A stretch of DNA of 6,551 nt from contig DATFLK010000167.1 of NCBI GenBank assembly GCA_035267815.1, positions 1 through 6,551 on the forward strand. The letters are read 5' to 3'. The position numbers and the translations under genes are program-made. Position 1 is the stretch's first letter, and each line of letters starts with the position of its first letter. This stretch comes from DATFLK01 sp035267815 (GTDB taxonomy: Bacteria > Pseudomonadota > Zetaproteobacteria > Mariprofundales > Mariprofundaceae). The notes under the pieces are model-generated. The model was given only the letters and a program-made list of their open reading frames with translations. It was not told the DNA's origin and did no database searches. Below are positions 4,722 to 6,551 of the stretch, in pieces.

Positions 4722-5510
4722 GGAATTCTAGACGGAAAAAAAGGCCTCGTTCTAGGCATTGCAAACGACAAATCGATTGCCTGGGGAGTGGCCAAGGCGG
4801 CTCGGCGCGAGGGCGCTGAGCTCGGCTTCAATTACCTCGGCGAGGCATTGGAGAAGCGGGTTCGCCCTCTGGGCGAAGAGGTCGGCGCGACGCTGATCGA
4901 GCCGCTCGATGTCGGCGATGATGCCCAGATCGACGAGTTCTTCGCCAAGGTGAAGCAGCAGTGGGGACAGCTCGATTTTGTCGTCCACTCCATCGCATTT
5001 GCCAACAAGGATGCCCTGAAGGGACGTTTCATGAATACCACGCGCGAGGATTTCCAACTGGCGCTGGATATCTCCGCCTACTCCTTTATCGCCGTGGCCC
5101 AGCGTGCGGCTCCGCTGATGAAACCGGGTGGCAGCCTGCTGACGATGTCCTACCTCGGTGCGGTTCGCGCGGTGCCGAACTACAATATCATGGGCGTGGC
5201 CAAGGCGGCGCTGGAGTCGGCCACGCGCTATCTGGCGCAGGATCTGGGACCGGACGGTATCCGCGTCAATGCCATCTCGGCCGGCCCGATCCGGACACTG
5301 GCGGCCTCGGGCGTCGGCGATTTCCGCAACCTCATGTCCAAGAGCGCACGTGGCGCCATGCTCAAGCGCAACGTGGCTCAGGAAGAGGTCGGTAATGCCG
5401 CTGCCTATCTGATCTCCGACTGGGCTTCGGGGGTCTCCGGCGAGGTGCACTATGTGGATGGCGGTTTCAATGTCGGCGCCGGCGATCCGGGCGATTACGA
5501 GGTAAGCTGA
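4719..5510 (+). CDS. fabI: Enoyl-[acyl-carrier-protein] reductase, FabI type
   Basis: This enzyme reduces trans-2-enoyl-ACP to acyl-ACP with NAD(P)H, the last step of each fatty-acid elongation round, as a cytoplasmic tetramer. The 263 residues match FabI over the whole length. The N-terminal GIANDKSIAWG (13-23) is the FabI nucleotide-binding loop, and VVHSIAFANKD (88-98) follows. The active site is Tyr145 (SYLGA), Tyr155 and Lys162 (NYNIMGVAK, the Tyr-x6-Lys of FabI), then RVNAISAGPIRTLAASG (182-198) and the C-terminal VDGGFNVG. Residue 93, Gly in E. coli, is Ala here, as I recall for S. aureus and B. subtilis FabI. Position 93 is known for diazaborine and triclosan resistance in E. coli, so inhibitor response may differ (inference). 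Start is TTG with a strong SD. The TGA stop abuts the in-frame TTG of aroC, and the last codons contain the aroC SD. Confidence 0.96.
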   Translation: MGILDGKKGLVLGIANDKSIAWGVAKAARREGAELGFNYLGEALEKRVRPLGEEVGATLIEPLDVGDDAQIDEFFAKVKQQWGQLDFVVHSIAFANKDALKGRFMNTTREDFQLALDISAYSFIAVAQRAAPLMKPGGSLLTMSYLGAVRAVPNYNIMGVAKAALESATRYLAQDLGPDGIRVNAISAGPIRTLAASGVGDFRNLMSKSARGAMLKRNVAQEEVGNAAAYLISDWASGVSGEVHYVDGGFNVGAGDPGDYEVS

Positions 5511-5513
5511 TTG
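5499..5513 (+). promoter_or_regulatory. aroC ribosome binding site inside the end of fabI
   Basis: GAGGT (5499-5503) lies within the penultimate fabI codons, 7 nt before TTG 5511. It fixes the aroC start immediately after the fabI TGA (5508-5510) and indicates translational coupling by terminating fabI ribosomes. Confidence 0.7.
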
Positions 5514-6551
5514 TCCGGCAGCGCCTTCGGCCAGATCTTCCGGGTCTCCACAGCGGGTGAGTCGCATGGGCCGGCGCTGGTGGCGATCGTCGAAGGTTGT
5601 CCGGCGGGACTTGAACTCTCCGAAGCCGATATCCAGCCGGATCTGGACCGCAGGCGGCCGGGTCAGTCGAAATACACCACTCAGCGCCGGGAGGCGGACG
5701 AGGTCGAGATTCTCTCCGGTGTCTTCGAGGGAAGAACTACCGGCTGCCCCATCGGACTGCTGATTCGCAATACCGATCAGCGCAGCAAGGATTACAGCGA
5801 GATCAAGGACAAATTCCGTCCCGGCCATGCCGATCTCACCTATTTCGAGAAGTACGGATTCCGCGACTATCGCGGCGGCGGGCGCGCCTCGGCGCGCGAA
5901 ACGGCCGTGCGGGTGGCGGCGGGCGCCATTGCCCGGAAGCTGTTGGCGAAAAATGATGTCCGCATTGCCGGCTGGGTGGACCAGATCGGCAGCGTGCGGG
6001 CCGATCCGGCACGCTATGAGATGGCGGAGATCGACAACAATCCCTTCTTCTGTCCCGATGCCGGGGCGGTGGAGCAGATGGCCGCATTGCTGGATGGCCT
6101 GCGCAAGCAGGGCGACTCCATTGGCGCCGGGGTGACCGTACAGGCCATGGGTATGATGCCGGGGCTGGGCGAGCCGGTTTTCGACCGCTTGGATGCCGAT
6201 ATTGCCAAGGCGATGGTCTCCATTCCGGCGGTCAAGGGTGTGGAGGTCGGCGACGGGTTTGGCTGTATTGCGGCAAGGGGTTCCGAGTTCGGCGATGCGA
6301 TCCGCTCCGACGGTTTCCAGAGCAACCATGCCGGTGGTGTGCTGGGCGGCATCTCCAACGGCGATACCATTCGCGTGCGGCTGGCGCTGAAGCCGACTTC
6401 CTCCATCGTGACGCCCCGGCCGACGGTCGATATTCACGGCAACGAGACCGACATCGTCACCAAGGGTCGGCACGACCCGTGTGTCGGCATCCGCGCCGTG
6501 CCGATCGCCGAGGCGATGCTGGCGCTAACGCTGGCCGACCACCTTCTCAGG
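5511..6551 (+). CDS. aroC: Chorismate synthase, partial (last few residues outside window)
   Basis: Chorismate synthase converts 5-enolpyruvylshikimate-3-phosphate to chorismate with reduced FMN, the last step of the shikimate pathway to aromatic amino acids, folates and quinones. The window holds 347 codons; E. coli AroC has 361 residues, so only the extreme C-terminus is missing. All three family signatures are visible: GESHG at 16-20 (His19), the stretch around RPGHADLTY with His106, GGGRASARET at 122-131, and GRHDPCVGIRAVPIAEAM at 319-336. It has GVFEGRTTGCPIG (70-82) with no insertion, unlike the alphaproteobacterial proteins I remember. The start is TTG directly after the fabI stop and in the same frame, with GAGGT 7 nt upstream. 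The resulting MSGSAFGQIFRVSTAG is the normal AroC N-terminus, so the TTG is right. The gene forms an operon with fabI. Confidence 0.96.
   Translation, partial: MSGSAFGQIFRVSTAGESHGPALVAIVEGCPAGLELSEADIQPDLDRRRPGQSKYTTQRREADEVEILSGVFEGRTTGCPIGLLIRNTDQRSKDYSEIKDKFRPGHADLTYFEKYGFRDYRGGGRASARETAVRVAAGAIARKLLAKNDVRIAGWVDQIGSVRADPARYEMAEIDNNPFFCPDAGAVEQMAALLDGLRKQGDSIGAGVTVQAMGMMPGLGEPVFDRLDADIAKAMVSIPAVKGVEVGDGFGCIAARGSEFGDAIRSDGFQSNHAGGVLGGISNGDTIRVRLALKPTSSIVTPRPTVDIHGNETDIVTKGRHDPCVGIRAVPIAEAMLALTLADHLLR

Noticed and set aside
4752..6473. 573-codon open frame on the minus strand across fabI and aroC
   Set aside because: It is antisense to two unmistakable genes. Its translation is low-complexity, rich in Arg, His, Gly and Ala, and matches nothing; long antisense frames are common in G+C-rich coding DNA.
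1..6551. Search by eye for CRISPR arrays, insertion-sequence ends, attachment sites, phage, toxin-antitoxin or defence genes
   Set aside because: No direct-repeat array, transposase, integrase or recognisable defence motif was seen. The recognisable genes are metabolic or housekeeping.

Overview
This window is ordinary bacterial chromosome, about 60% G+C by eye, densely coding, with clear Shine-Dalgarno (SD) sites in front of most genes. The gene content points to a Gram-negative proteobacterium: a periplasmic alpha-carbonic anhydrase with a signal peptide, a YeeZ-like SDR protein, a FabI-type enoyl-ACP reductase and chorismate synthase. I cannot fix the class. The chorismate synthase lacks the short insertion I remember from alphaproteobacterial AroC. 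The FabI, however, has the SIAFANKD-type active-site segment rather than the enterobacterial SIGFAP type.

Left part, minus strand. At 1-604 is the N-terminal two thirds of a 3-hydroxyisobutyrate dehydrogenase-family reductase, cut by the window edge. It is preceded in the same direction by an unrecognised 106-residue protein (693-1013) with a good sigma70-like promoter at 1060-1088, so the two probably form a short operon. Further right on the same strand are a DUF4396 multi-pass membrane protein (1153-1830) and a periplasmic alpha-carbonic anhydrase (2089-2820). The anhydrase is closed off by a hairpin terminator at 2048-2080.

Middle part. A YeeZ-like atypical SDR gene (3003-3887, plus) diverges from the carbonic anhydrase gene. 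It converges on a 54-codon gene for a very basic, unrecognised protein (3921-4085, minus) that has a near-perfect SD. The gap between that small gene and the next plus-strand gene carries a perfect 7-6-7 inverted repeat (4113-4132) that looks like an operator.

Right part, plus strand. A small zincin-like metallopeptidase (4201-4632) is followed by fabI (4719-5510) and aroC (5511 to the window edge). fabI and aroC are fused end to start: the fabI stop TGA is followed directly, in the same frame, by the TTG start of aroC, whose SD lies inside the last fabI codons. Fatty-acid elongation and the last step of the shikimate pathway are therefore probably made from one message with tight translational coupling.

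I see no tRNA, rRNA, CRISPR array, insertion sequence, phage gene or toxin-antitoxin pair, and no convincing new system. The points most worth a second look are the fabI-aroC junction, the unrecognised 54- and 106-residue proteins, the 4113-4132 inverted repeat, and the start of the DUF4396 gene.
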